Assembly (NCBI RefSeq): GCF_000002425.4
Contig: NC_037273.1
Coordinates: forward strand, 11,374,639 to 11,438,638
Direction: 5' to 3'
DNA from: Physcomitrium patens
Taxonomy: Eukaryota > Streptophyta > Bryopsida > Funariales > Funariaceae
DNA length: 64,000 nucleotides
Shown here: positions 34,659-45,976 of the stretch, in pieces
Position numbering within the stretch: position 1 is the stretch's first letter
Layout: each line of letters starts with the position of its first letter
Program-made: the position numbers and the translations under genes
The notes under the pieces: generated by a model
What the model was told of the DNA's origin: nothing
Seen by the model: the letters and a program-made list of their open reading frames with translations, nothing else
The model's database searches: none

Positions 34659-35213
34659 TGTCGTATTATGTGCTATCTTGCTTGAGAATGCGTCGGGCGT
34701 CTGGTTGTAGGAGGTAGTATGGTGTTTCGCTAGTATTCAAGCAGTCTATCGGATTCTTGACTACCCAAATACAATCTATATCGGATTGCAATGTAAAAGC
34801 TTAATTCCAATATAAAATGCCTAGAGATCATATATAACTTCAATTTCTTTTGTTATTTTTATTTTATTTTTTTTATTTTATGTTTTTTTTATTTTATCTT
34901 TATTGTTAATTACCTTAATCCTAGACCGTGAACTTTGACAAGCTGTGATCCTCAATCTATCTTTCCGACTTGTTGTGAAACATCTATTGCTAGTGTCTTT
35001 ACAAGTTCTTTCGAATGCTCAAGAAGTTCCAGTTCAACCCCGCTTACAGATTGTAAGGTTATGCTCCAATCTGCACCGATGTCTCTTGGCCACTCACCGA
35101 TATTCCTCTTTTTCCTGTCAGTAGGTCCCCAGTTATCATAGAAATCCTAAACAACCCCCAATTTGCCAACTTCCAATACCTCTTTAAACTGTTGGCAGAT
35201 ATCTTCTATCCGT
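34659..35213 (-). repeat. M2 3' LTR, first segment
   Basis: Minus-oriented family A LTR, plus-strand start TGTCGTATTATGTGC. The left flank in T1 is ACAT (34655-34658). It is broken at CCGT (35210-35213) by M1 and resumes at 40388. The open stretch at 34935-35141 lies inside it. Confidence 0.85.
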
Positions 35214-36397
35214 TGTCGTATTACATGCTTTCTTGTTCGAGAATGCACCGGGCGTTTGGCTGTAGAAGGTAGTATGGAAATTCGCTAATATTCAAGCAGT
35301 CTATCGGTTTTTAACTGTTGGAATATAAATGATTGTAAGAATATACCGTAAATCTATATGGATGTCCTTCGACTGCTCGCCGAAATCTTTTTTGCCCAGT
35401 CGATAGGTCTCTAGACGTTACAGAGAACCTCGAACAACCTGATCTGCTAATCTCCGATACTGCTTTATACTCACCACCTTGTATCCACTGACTGTCTTGT
35501 TAGATTAACCCAAAAATTTTCATTGACTCCGCATACTCAATCCTATAGACACCTTTTTAATCCTTCAATCACAGACGTAACTTCAATTTCATAAAATAGT
35601 TAAGAGTAATCATACCCACTTCATTAAAACTCCGATTCACCAGTACAACACTGACTTCAGCAATGATTACTTCAGTCTTCCAAAACCCTATGAAGAAAAA
35701 ATCCCAATCCTCTGTCTTTTTTCTCCGCCCAAAGCATGAAGCTAGCTCTCTGATCCTTCTAAAACCCTTATTCTCTCCCCTTCATTTCTTAACCTATCCT
35801 CCCCTTTAACCCTAATTCTCCCCTTTAACCATAGCCTCTGAATTTCTTCAATCTTCCGTCTCGGACCTGGAATTGGCTCCCGCCGTCAGAGCTTTCTCCT
35901 CTATTTTTACCTTTAAGAGATCTTTTTACCGAAAGGACATTCCCGGAATGGCACAAAGGACGGAACAGCCTGAAACGAAATCGGAGCCCCGTAATTAGGA
36001 CCACATTGAGTCGCCCGACCAATTCAGGTCTCATACTGGCTACAAGGCCTGTAGTAAGACCTGGATGTTCCCGTAATTGGACCGCATTGGGTTGCTCGAC
36101 TAAGTCAGGTCTCATATTAGGTAAGAGGCCTATAATAGGACCTAGATTGGATGTCTTGAAATTGGATCCAATTGGCTCTTTGAACCAGGCTCACCCGTCG
36201 TTGAATTGGTCCTTTCCCTTTCTGCTGACTCTTGTTATTGTAATCGGACAAAGCTGATTGTAACGGGGTGACTGAACTAGGCCTCTCAGTATTTGCACTC
36301 GAATTGGTCGTTGCTCCCAATATTCGAGGTAATTGAACATTAATAAAAGTCCTCTTTTTTTTATATTTTCACGGTATACTCGTGTTACAACACGACA
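35214..36397 (-). repeat. M1 3' LTR
   Basis: 1184 bp, plus-strand ends TGTCGTATTACATGC and GTTACAACACGACA. Open stretches at 35825-36115 and 36006-36257 recur in the other LTR and are not genes. Confidence 0.9.
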
Positions 36398-36774
36398 TCC
36401 ACCCTCTCTGAACCTATGCATCCTCCGGTATGCACCAATTTACCCAATTGCTGTTTGATTTAGAATATATTCTCTACGTCTTTGTCTAGTTCGTCTTCAT
36501 TACTTTTATTATCCAAATCACTTTCATCTTCTTAGTGCGTATCTAACTTGCATAATTCTCCTTCAATATTATAAAATCTCTTTTCTTTCTTTTCTTTTAA
36601 AATCATCAACTTTCTTATATATAATATTTCCATACTCCAAAATACCAATAAAACTTGCATCAAAAGTACCTTCATCTCGCGAGAGTACCTCCTCTTTTGT
36701 ACCTCCATAATCTCGCTTTACAGTGGTACCTCCCCAAAATCCTTAAATCCTTCAAAAATCTTTGGCAATGGTTT
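36398..36774 (-). pseudogene. pol: M1 pol remnant: N-terminal region fused to integrase tail
   Basis: On the minus strand the pol N-terminal reading (GCATTCGA-type start, then KKVDDF, KRKERF and LCKLDT) passes directly, near 36536, into the acidic integrase tail (EDESDLDNK...DELDKDVENIF) and stop. P1 has ~3.2 kb between these two points. The junction holds AAGAAGATGA, which resembles both P1 end points, so a deletion through a short match is likely. A polypurine tract (CAGAGAGGGTGGA on the minus strand) follows. Confidence 0.8.
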
Positions 36775-37125
36775 CTACTTCAACCTATCTCGATTCCGTT
36801 TATAGTTAGGAGGTACTGTTAGAAATTGTACAGCTTTCCTCCCATCCTCGCTCCGTACCCTTGCATAAGCAGAACCATCATCAAGTACTTTTGTTTCCAT
36901 CCATATTGCCGTAATATAAGGTTGTCCTAAAATCAACGGATAAGATGTTGTATCTTCAACAAAGAAATGTTGCTCCGTCGTAACATCCCTAATCCAAATT
37001 TTGACATCTGGACAAGCTCCATATGATTCGCCCTGTGTGTTATTAGCTGCTCGAATTGCCCATCCATGTTCCATATCAATTGGCCATTTTTGCTTCTTAT
37101 AAAGATCTTTAGACATGAGATTTAT
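36775..37125 (-). pseudogene. pro: M1 aspartic protease, stop after the active site
   Basis: The gag frame ends VALVDHGS-TAA. The next codons continue in the same frame as INLMSKDLYKKQKWPIDMEHG, a retropepsin fold through YGACPDVKI, EQHFFVED, YPLILGQPYIT and VLDDGSAYARVRSEDG. The active site is DHGS instead of DTG/DSG. The TAA after GS is also found in P1 at the same codon. The rest is open to 36775, then TAA. Pol follows in the -1 frame. The protease would cut the element's own polyprotein. Confidence 0.8.
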
Positions 37126-39090
37126 TTAAGAACCATGGTCGACTAAAGCAACTATTGGTTCTTCTATATCTCTTACTTTCACCAATACCTCAGTAGTTAT
37201 CCTTGCCCAATGCTTTCGAGTATAAGAGCTCAAATTTTCCATTTCCTTGTCACTAGAATCTTGAAAACGTACTCGTTGATTATACCCATTCTTTTCATTT
37301 GGTGGTTGCTTGTAACCAATATCAACCTCTCCTTCATCTCTATATATTCTTGCATCAATAGCATGACTCATTCTAGTTTCGCCCATTAATTGCCTCTTTA
37401 GCTTAATGCTGTCAATGATAACATCATGAAACTCCTTCTTTGCAATTTCCAAGACTTCTTTCAATGTGAATTCCACCTTAGCGTTTAATATACATTCTTC
37501 CAACACCCCTTTGAAATTTGTTGCCGCTTCAATGTTAGAAAGTAGCTTATAAGCAATTGATTTGCCTTTATCTTTTGTCTCCTTTGTTTTTTCTCTCAAT
37601 GATGCTGAGGTATCCTTTACAAGCAATTCTTGTGAAGTTGCCTCCCGAGCCTTGTCTCCTCGAGTTTGCCTCTTAGAAGAATTTCCTTCTCTAGTATCAT
37701 CAAAATTTCCTCGTCTCTTTTCTTCCATCAAAGCTTCATGTTGGCTCTTAGCAATATATGCATGAACTAAAAGAGACTCAACAGGATCCTCCCAATCTGT
37801 TCTACCTCGTATTGTAGCTGCAGTCATCAATAACGCTTCTCGAGGTAATTTCCCTTCTTGCATTGTAGAAATGGCACAAGCCCAAAACTCACTAGTTTCT
37901 GTACTTCCACCAAGGTCATCATCTACTCTAGCACCATAACTTGCACTTTCTCGTGCTGCTGTTTCATGCTTTATTAAGTAATCTTGAACCAATGCTCTCA
38001 TTCTTCCCTTTCCAAAATTGATTTGAAGAAGATCCTCCCTATCTTTCAATGCTATCTTCCCATCTTTCCAACAAATAATTTCTTGCCGTATCATATTATT
38101 AAATTCATTGCAATCTTTTCTAGTATGTGAAGCATCATCACACCAAATGCATCTTTGTACATATCCTTGTTTTGAAACATTCTTCGAATTGTTTGTAGAA
38201 GTATTCTCTTTAAGTCTTGCCAATTTGATTTGAAGATCTCGCATTCCTCGTATAATTTCTTCCATCCCCATATCTGCTTTCTTTGATAAGGATGTCGAAG
38301 GTTGAACTGTAAGCATTGTTGGTGGTGTTGTACGTACTGGAGCTTTGGGTGCTTGTACTGTTTTCAAAATATTGCTCCTATCCTTCCTCCTTTCTCTTTT
38401 TGTAAGCAACCCCACTGCATCTTCAACGTTCTTCCACTTCGTTGTCAATCCTTCATCTTCTTCTTTGTCTTCAAGAAAGAATTCTAATTTCCCTTGCAAT
38501 TCTCCATCAGCAGCTTGAAGAAATAGGTCAACTTTGTTCGGCCCCAATGTCAATTTTTCTACCTTCGACAATTGAGAGTACTGCCTCTCAAATTCCCTTA
38601 GTAGCTCTGTTGCTTGCAAATTCTTATTAGGCCGTTGAATCCATTCTAGAAACAGCTTCTTAGTAATGCTATCAGCATCTTTCAAGAAATATTTGTCTTT
38701 CAATGCATGTGAAAAAACCTCCCATGAATTCCCATAACGATCCGTAATCGATGTAATATGGTCTCTTATCTCCGGTATCGTGGCAAGTCCAAATAATTAA
38801 ACCATTTTCTTCTAAGAAACCTGATTTAATTTCATTTTAGAAACATAACATCTTAAATACCTTGAAATATTCCTTTCATCAAATTGATCAATTTTATTGA
38901 CCACTGCTTGCAATGCTTTCATTGCCAAAGCTTTTTTTCGATCATTGCTTTGCTATTGCTGCATTGATAATGAGAAGGCTTGAAACATACTAGCAATAGA
39001 TGGATCCATGTGCATATCTTGTCCTGTAGAAGAACCCTTACTAGAAACTCCTCCCAAAAATCCTTCAAAATTTTTATTATCATTTTCCAT
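37126..39090 (-). pseudogene. gag: M1 gag polyprotein (525-codon open part, N-terminus broken)
   Basis: The gag start is an ATG at 39090 (MENDNKNFEGFLGG, matching P1's MENKNKNFEGFLGG). Stops interrupt the first ~130 codons; from 38703 to 37126 the frame is open for 525 codons. In order: capsid (KLFLEWIQ, LREFERQYSQLSKVEKL, KVDLFLQAADGEL), a basic linker, a zinc knuckle CIWCDDASHTRKDC (C-x2-C-x4-H-x4-C) near 38150, a Ser/Lys-rich region, then a helix (FTLKEVLEIAKKEFHDVI) before the protease. It is nearly identical to P1 gag in the opposite orientation. It would package element RNA. Confidence 0.85.
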
Positions 39091-39138
39091 AAAAATAAAG
39101 ATAAAATCAAACGAAATCCAATACCTTTCACCTCAAGC

Positions 39139-39157
39139 TTTCACGTTGGGTTCACCA
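39139..39157 (-). promoter_or_regulatory. M1 primer-binding site (tRNA-Trp type)
   Basis: Minus strand reads TGGTGAACCCAACGTGAAA, one transition from the P1 site. Confidence 0.85.
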
Positions 39158-39161
39158 CTTG

Positions 39162-40383
39162 TGTCGTATTACGTACTTTCCTGCTCGAGAACGCACTGGG
39201 CGTCTGGCTGTAGAAGGTAGTATGGAGATTCACTAATATTCAAGTAGTCTATCGGTTTTTGACTGTTGGAATATAAACGATTGCAAGAATATATCGTAAA
39301 TCTATATGGATGTCCTTCGACTGTTCGCCGAAATCTTATTTGCCCCCACCGGTAGGTCTCTAGACGTTACAGAGAACCCCGAACAACCCGATCTGCTAAT
39401 CTCCGATACCGCTTTATACTCACGACCTTGTATCCACTGACTATCTTGTTAGATTAATCCAAAAATTTTCATTCACTCCGCATACTCAATCCTATAGAAA
39501 CCCTTTTAATTCTTCAATCACAGACGTAATTTTGATTTCACAAAACAGTCAAGAATAATCACACCCACTTCATTAAAACCCCGATTTACCAGTACAACAC
39601 TGACTTCAGCAACGATTGCCTCAGTCTTCCCAAAACCCTATAAAGAAAAAATCCCAATACTCTGTCTTTTTTTCCTACCCGAAGCATGAAATTAGCTCTT
39701 CGACCCTTCTAAAATCCTTATTCTCTCCCCTTCATTTCTTAATCTATCCTCCCCTTTAACCCTAATTCTTCCCTTTAACCCTAATTCTCCTTTTTAACCT
39801 TAGCCTCTGAATTTCTTCAATCTTTTGTCTTGGATCCGAAATTAACTCCCGCCGTCAGAGCTTTCTCCTCTATTTTTACCTTTAAGAGATCTTTTTACCA
39901 AAAGGATGTTTCCGGAATGGCACAAAGGACGAAACAGCCTGAAACGGAATCGGAGCCCCGTAATCAGGACCACATTGAGTCGCCCGACCAATTCAGGTCT
40001 CATATTGGCTAAGAGGCCCGTAGTAAGACCTGGATGTTCTCGTAATTGGACCGCATTGGGTTGCTCGACCAAGTCAGGTTTCATATTGGATAAGAGGCCC
40101 GTAATAGGATCTGGATTGCATGTCTTGAAATTAGATCCAATTGGCTCTTTGAACCAGGCTCACCCGTCGTTGAATTGGTCCTTTTCCTTTCTCTTGACTC
40201 CCGTTATTGGAATCGAATGGAGCATCTCAGTATGCCCCGACTGACTATAACGAGGTGACTGAACCTGGCCTCTCAATATTTACACTGGAATTGGTCGTTG
40301 CTCCCAATATTCGAGATAATTGAACATTAATAAAAGTCTTCTTTTTTTATATTTTCACCATATACTCGTGTTACAACACGACA
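39162..40383 (-). repeat. M1 5' LTR
   Basis: 1222 bp; 38 bp longer than the 3' LTR, at least partly through an extra CCCTTTAACCCTAATTCT-type copy near 39770. Ends TGTCGTATTACG and CACGACA on the plus strand. Confidence 0.9.
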
Positions 40384-40387
40384 CCGT

Positions 40388-41209
40388 ACAGTCAGATTAA
40401 CACAACCATGCATGCATTCAATATACTCAACCTTCTAAACAACTCTGAATTTCAACCACAGAAGTATCTCCCATTCTATCAACAATCAAGAGTACCAGCC
40501 TTTCCTCCTTTACGGAAAAAATCTAGTTCACCAATGTAACACTGACTTTCAGCAATCCCCCTCTCAGTCTTTCCAAAATCCTATATAAAAAAAAAACCCC
40601 AATTCTTCGTCTTTTTCCAGAAAGTATGAAGCTAGTTCTCCGACCTAAAACCTCCGATTCTCGAAAAATCCATTTCTTAACCTATCCTCTCTTTTTACCC
40701 TGAGAAGATCCTATTCTTTCGCCTTGGACTCCTCGAATTAGAATAGCCGACCCCTACTTTTTTTCCTCCATTTTTGCCTTTAAGAGATCCTTTTACAGAA
40801 AGGACGTTCTCGGAACGGCACAAAGAACGGAACAGCCTGAAACGGAATCGAAGCCCCGTAATTAGATTGCATTGGATTGCTCGACCAAATAAGGTCTCAT
40901 ACTGGTTAAGAGGTCTGTAATAGGACTTGGATTAGATGTCTTTTGAAATTGGATCCAATTGGCTCTCCGAACTAGGCTCACCTCACGTTGAATTGGTCCT
41001 TTTTCTTCCTGCTGACTCCTGTTACTGGAATCGAATGGAGCATTTAGTTATTGGTGAGTATGCCCCGGCTGACTATAATGGGGTGACTGAACCTGGCCTC
41101 TCAATATTTGCATTGGAATTGGCTGCTGCTTCTAACATCCAAAGTGACTAAATATTAATAAATCTTCTTTATTTATATTTTCATCATATAGACGTGTTAC
41201 AACATGACA
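40388..41209 (-). repeat. M2 3' LTR, second segment
   Basis: Resumes M2's LTR after M1 (ACAGTCAGATTAACAC) and ends GTGTTACAACATGACA at 41209. The polypurine tract of M2 follows (TCCACCCCCTCTAG on the plus strand). Confidence 0.85.
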
Positions 41210-42284
41210 TCCACCCCCTCTAGACCTGTGCATCCTCCGATATGCACCAATTAACCTAATTGCCGTTTGATTCATAATATGTTCTCCAAATCTTCGTCTA
41301 GTCCATCTTCATCGTCTCTGCTATCCAATCAATTTTATCTTCCCACTGCGGAATATCTATGTCTTCATTAAGGTCTTCTATATTTATTTCTGCATATCTT
41401 TGTTTAAATAATTTTATTCTCTTTTCTATAATTGGTATTTTTAACCTTGTGCCATCTAACTCCCGCAATGAGTAAGTCGCATTATCATAAACAGTTGTTA
41501 CTACATACGGTCCAAACAAATGTTTTGAAAACTTCCGTAAAGTGCTATATTGGTTTTCCAGACTACTATCATAAACAAATACCCAATCACCTTCTTCAAT
41601 TGCTTTAGGTCTTAATCGATGTTGCTTATCGAATTGTGCCTTATTTTGTAACCTTGCTCTTTTTAACCTTTCCAATGCTATTTGCACATCTTCCGATCTT
41701 TGCTCCAATTGTCAAATCCTAATAGCTAGAAGTTCTTTTCTTGTCAATCCATCTTCCCATGGTAGCATACTCCAAGTAAGTATCCTTTCTTCAATCGGCA
41801 TAATTACTTTTCGACCTATCATAAGTTCTACTTGCATATATCCTGTCACCGAACTATGTGTTATTCGATCAGCCCATAATGCAAATGACAAAAGCCGTGG
41901 CCACTCTTTAACCTTCCCATTACAAGCTTTAACCAATGCTTTCACAATCGGCGGGTGACCGCGTTTGCTTTTTGCATTCCCTTCCGGATTATAAGCAGTA
42001 GTCAGTGATAGTTTAACTCCACATCTTTCAAAGAACTTACGAGCTTCTTGTGCATTTAATTCTCCACGATCTGCAGTGATTTTTCCTACGCACCCGTAAC
42101 GGCAAATGACATCTTCAAGCAAAAACCTACAAATCCCCTCTGTAGATTTTGTCCTCAATGCTCTTCCTTCTACTTGATTTGATAAATCTTCATGAGCTAA
42201 GACCAAATATCTCATCTGCCATAACTCAACTGGCATAATAACCAAATCAACAACCTATTTAAAACGAATAGCCAGAGGATACGT
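41210..42284 (-). pseudogene. pol: M2 integrase, C-terminal two thirds, broken
   Basis: Minus-strand reading starts at 42284 in the codons for TYPLAI. It gives the first catalytic Asp (VVDLVIMPV), the second in TADRGELNA, and AKSKRGH where P1 has AKSERGH, so the catalytic Glu is Lys. Open 42245-41712; a TGA separates it from the C-terminal part (41708-41298: MEQRSEDVQIALERLKRAR, then FGPYVVTTVYDNATYSLRELDGT and an acidic tail). The rest of M2 (gag to RNase H and the 5' LTR) is gone: at 42284 the DNA changes to P1, which hit an ACGT in this gene. Confidence 0.85.
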
Positions 42285-43542
42285 TGTCGTGTTGTAACAC
42301 GAGTACACCGTGAAAATATAAAGAAAGGGGACTTTTATTAATGTTTAGTTACCTCGAATATTAGGAGCAACGACCAACTCCATTGCAAATACTGAGTGGC
42401 CAGGTTCAGTCACCCCGTTACAGTCAGCCGGGGCATACTGAAATACTCCGTTCTATTCCAATAACGGGAGTCAGCAGGAAGAGAAAGGACCAATTCACAT
42501 GACAGGTGAGCCTGGTTCGAAGAGCCAATTGGATCCAATTTCAAAAATCCAATCTGGGTCCTCTTACCCAATATGAGACCTCAATTGGCCGGGCAACCCA
42601 ATGCAGTCTAATTATGGGAAAATCCAGGTCTTACTATGGGCCTCAGCCAATCTGACGCGAAGGACCAATTTGATCCAATTTCAGAAACATCCGGGTCTTA
42701 TTACTAGACTCTTAGCCAATATGAGACCTGAATTGGTCGAGCGACTCAATGTGGTCCCGATTACGGGGTTTCGATTCTGTTTCCGACTGTCTTGTTCTCT
42801 GTGCCGTTTCATGGAACGTTATTTTCGGTAAAAAGATCTCTTAAAGGTAAAAATGGGAGAGAAAGCTCTGACCACGAGAGCCAATTTTGGATCCAAGCTT
42901 TGACGATGGGAGCCAATTCCGGATCCAAGACGGAAGATTGAAGAAATTCAAAGGATAAGGTTAGGAGAGAGAATACGTTTTGAGAGTAGTTTTGAAGGAA
43001 GGGTAGAGCTAGCTTCATGCTTCGGGCGGGGAAAGAAGACAGAGAATTGGGTTTTTTTTCTTCATAGGATTTTGGGAAGATTGAGGCAATCGTTGCTGAA
43101 GTCAGTGTTGCAATGGTGAATCGGGATTTTTAATGAAGTGGGTTTGATTATTCTTGACTATTTTGTGAAATCGAGTTACGTCTGTGATGAAGAGTTAAAA
43201 GGGTGTCTATAGGATTGAGTATGTGGAGTGAATGAAATTTATTGGGTTAATCTAACAAGACAGTCAGTGGATACAAGATCGTGAGTATAAAGCGGTATAG
43301 AAGATTAGGGGTTTGGGTTGTTCGAGGTTCTCTGTAACGTCTAGAGACCTATCGACTGGGACAAAAAGGACTTCGGCGAGTAGTCAAAGGGCATCCATAT
43401 AGATTTACAGTGTATTCTTGCAATCGTTTATATTCCAACAGTCAAAAACTGATAGACTACTTGACTATTGGCGAATCTCCATACTACCTTCTACAGCCAG
43501 ACGCCCGGCGCATTCTCGAGCAGGAAAGTACATAATACGATA
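42285..43542 (+). repeat. P1 5' LTR
   Basis: 1258 bp, TGTCGTGTTGTAACACGAG to TAATACGATA (terminal CA changed to TA). It contains about two copies of a block with CCAATATGAGACCT. An AATATAAAG element ~25 bp from the start is shared by all young LTRs of the family, but its role is unknown. Confidence 0.9.
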
Positions 43543-43546
43543 AAAG

Positions 43547-43565
43547 TGGTGAACCCGACGTGAAA
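43547..43565 (+). promoter_or_regulatory. P1 primer-binding site (tRNA-Trp type)
   Basis: TGGTGAACCCGACGTGAAA, four bases after the LTR end. Reverse-complemented it ends ...ACGTCGGGTTCACCA, the tRNA-Trp 3' end in plants. Confidence 0.9.
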
Positions 43566-43612
43566 GCTTGAGGTGGAAGGTATTGGATTTCGGTTGATTT
43601 TATCTTTATTTT

Positions 43613-45304
43613 ATGGAAAACAAAAATAAAAATTTTGAAGGATTTTTGGGAGGAGTTTCTGGTGGGGATTCTTCTAAAGGACAAGGTATGCACATGGATC
43701 CATCTATTGCTAGTATATTTCAAGCCTTCTCATTATCAATGCAGCAGCAGCAAAGCAATGATCAAAAAGAAGCTTTGGTAACTAAAGCATTGCAAGCAGT
43801 GGTTAATAAAATTGATCAATTTGATGGAAGGAATATTTCAAGGTATTTAAGATGTTATGTTTGTAAAATGGAATTAAATCACGTTTCTGAGAAGAAAATG
43901 GTTGCACTATTTGGACTTGCCAAGATATCGGAGATAAGAGACCATATTACATCGATTATGGATCGTTATGGGAATTCATGGGAGGTTTTTTCACATGCAT
44001 TGAAAGACAAATATTTCTTGAAAGATGCTGATTGCATTACTAAGAAGCTATTTCTAGAATGGATTCAATGGCCTAATAAGAATTTGCAAGCAACAGAGCT
44101 ACTAAGGGAATTTGAGAGGCAGTACTCTCAATTGTCGAAGGTAGAAAAATTGACATTGGGGCCGAACAAAGTTGACCTATTTCTTCAAGCTGCTGATGGA
44201 GAATTGCAAGGGAAATTAGAATTCTTTCTTGAAGACAAAGAAGAAGATGAAGGATTGACAACGAAGTGGAAGAACGTTGAAGATGCAGTGGGGTTGCTTA
44301 CAAAAAGAGAAAGGAGGAAGGATAGGAGCAATATTTTGAAAACAGTACAAGCACCCAAAGCTCCAGTATGTACAACACCACCAACAATGCTTACAGTTCA
44401 ACCTTCGACATCCTTATCAAAGAAAGCAGATATGGGGATGGAAGAAATTATACGAGGAATGCGAGATCTTCAAATCAAATTGGCAAGACTTAAAGAGAAT
44501 ACTTCTACAAATAATTCGAAGAATGTTTCAAAACAAGGATATGTACAAAGATGCATTTGGTGTGATGATGCTTCACACACTAGAAAAGATTGCAATGAAT
44601 TTAATAATATGATACGGCAGGGAATTATTTGCTGGAAAGTTGAGAAGATAGCATTGAAAGATAGGGAGGATCTTCTTCAAATCAATTTTGGCAAGAGAGG
44701 AATGAGAGTATTGGTTCAAGATTACTTAATAAAGCATGAAACAGCAGCACGAGAAAGTGCAAGTTATGGTGCTAGAGTAGATGATGACCTTGGTGGAAGT
44801 ACAGAAACTAGTGAGTTTTGGGCTTGTGCCATTTCTACAATGCAAGAAGGGAAATTACCTCGAGAAGCGTTATTGATGACTGCAGCTACAATACGAGGTA
44901 GAACAGATTGGGAGGATCCTGTTGAGTCTCTTTTAGTTCATGCATATATTGCTAAGAGCCAACATGAAGCTTTGATGGAAGAAAAGAGACGAGGAAATTT
45001 TGATGATACTAGAGAAGGAAATTCTTCTAAGAGGCAAACTCGAGGAGACAAGGCTCGGGAGGCAGCTTCACAAGAATTGCCTGTAAAGGATACCTCAGCA
45101 TCACTAGGAGAAAAAACAAAAGATAAAGACAAATCAATTGCTTATAAGCTACTTTCTGACATTGAAGCGGCAACAGATTTGAAAGGGGTGTTGGAAGAAC
45201 GTATATTAAACGCTAAGGTGGAATTCACATTGAAAGAAGTCTTGGAAATTGCAAAGAAGGAGTTTCATGATGTTATCATTGACAGCATTAAGCGAAAGAG
45301 GTAA
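43613..45304 (+). CDS. gag: P1 gag polyprotein (563 codons open)
   Basis: Starts MENKNKNFEGFLGGVSGG at the first ATG after the primer site. Residues ~30-55 are Gln/Ser-rich (SMQQQQSNDQ). Capsid helices follow from ~60 to 240 (ALQAVVNKIDQFDGRNISRY, KLFLEWIQ, LREFERQYSQLSKVEKL). A basic linker leads to a zinc knuckle at residues 314-327 (CIWCDDASHTRKDC). The C-terminal half is charged with an AREAASQELPV region and ends in a helix before a TAA where M1 has CAA. So the frame originally ran on into the protease. Near-identical to M1 gag. Role: capsid formation and RNA packaging. Possibly still translatable. Confidence 0.88.
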   Translation: MENKNKNFEGFLGGVSGGDSSKGQGMHMDPSIASIFQAFSLSMQQQQSNDQKEALVTKALQAVVNKIDQFDGRNISRYLRCYVCKMELNHVSEKKMVALFGLAKISEIRDHITSIMDRYGNSWEVFSHALKDKYFLKDADCITKKLFLEWIQWPNKNLQATELLREFERQYSQLSKVEKLTLGPNKVDLFLQAADGELQGKLEFFLEDKEEDEGLTTKWKNVEDAVGLLTKRERRKDRSNILKTVQAPKAPVCTTPPTMLTVQPSTSLSKKADMGMEEIIRGMRDLQIKLARLKENTSTNNSKNVSKQGYVQRCIWCDDASHTRKDCNEFNNMIRQGIICWKVEKIALKDREDLLQINFGKRGMRVLVQDYLIKHETAARESASYGARVDDDLGGSTETSEFWACAISTMQEGKLPREALLMTAATIRGRTDWEDPVESLLVHAYIAKSQHEALMEEKRRGNFDDTREGNSSKRQTRGDKAREAASQELPVKDTSASLGEKTKDKDKSIAYKLLSDIEAATDLKGVLEERILNAKVEFTLKEVLEIAKKEFHDVIIDSIKRKR

Positions 45305-45307
45305 TTA

Positions 45308-45976
45308 ATGGGCGAAACTGGAATGAGTCATGCTATTGATGCAAGAATATATAGAGATGAAGAAGAGGTTGATATTGGTTACAAGCAACCAATAAATGAA
45401 AAAAATGGGTATAATCAACAAGTACGTTTCGAAGATTATAGTGATAAGAAAATCAAAAATTTGAATCATTATACTCGAAAGCATTGGGCAAGGGCAACTA
45501 TTAAGGTATTGGTGAAAGTAGGAGATGTAGAGGAACCAATTGTTGCTTTAGTCAACCATGGTTCTTAAATAAATCTCATGTCTAAAGATCTTTATAAGAA
45601 GCAAAAATGGCCAATTGATATGGAACATGGATAGGCAATTCGAGCGGCTAATAACACACAGGGCTAATTATATGGAGCTTGTCCAGATGTCAAAATTCGG
45701 ATTGGAGATGTTGCAACGGAGCAACATTTCTTCGTTCAAGATACAACGTCTTATCCGTTGATTTTAGGACAACCTTATATTACGACAACAGGAATGGAAA
45801 CAAAAGTACTTGACGATGGTTCTGCTTATGCAAAGATACGGAGCGAGGATGAGAGGAAATCTGTACAATTTCTAACCGTACCTCCTAACCATGAACGGAA
45901 TCGAGATAGGTTGAGGGAGAAACATTTGTCAAAGATTGTTGAAGGATTTAAGGATTTTGGGGAGGTACCACTGTAA
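45308..45976 (+). pseudogene. pro: P1 aspartic protease, broken
   Basis: Continues the gag frame: MGETGMSHAIDARIYRDEEE, KHWARATIKVLVKVGD, then the active site ALVNHGS-TAA-INLMS (Asp changed to Asn, and the same TAA as in M1). The retropepsin fold continues to LILGQPYIT, VLDDGSAYAKIRSED and a VEGFKDFGEVPL end. Two more stops (a Trp and a Glu codon) lie at ~45633 and ~45666. The frame ends TAA at 45974-45976; pol continues in the -1 frame, which is closed by a TAA at 45949-45951, so the two frames overlap by only 25 nt. Confidence 0.85.

Larger units (their letters stand above)
35214..40383 (-). mobile_element. M1: non-autonomous family A element (gag-protease only)
   Basis: Full minus-strand element: 5' LTR 39162-40383, primer site 39139-39157, gag and protease, short pol remnant, polypurine tract at ~36398-36410, 3' LTR 35214-36397. 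CCGT flanks both sides (35210-35213 and 40384-40387), an exact 4-bp duplication, and M2's LTR continues outside it. RT, RNase H and integrase core are missing, so it must have been moved by another element's enzymes. Confidence 0.92.

Noticed and set aside
44073..44401. Antisense open stretches in gag of P1 and the matching ones in M1
   Set aside because: They mirror the well-supported gag frame on the other strand and appear in both copies only because the copies are near-identical.
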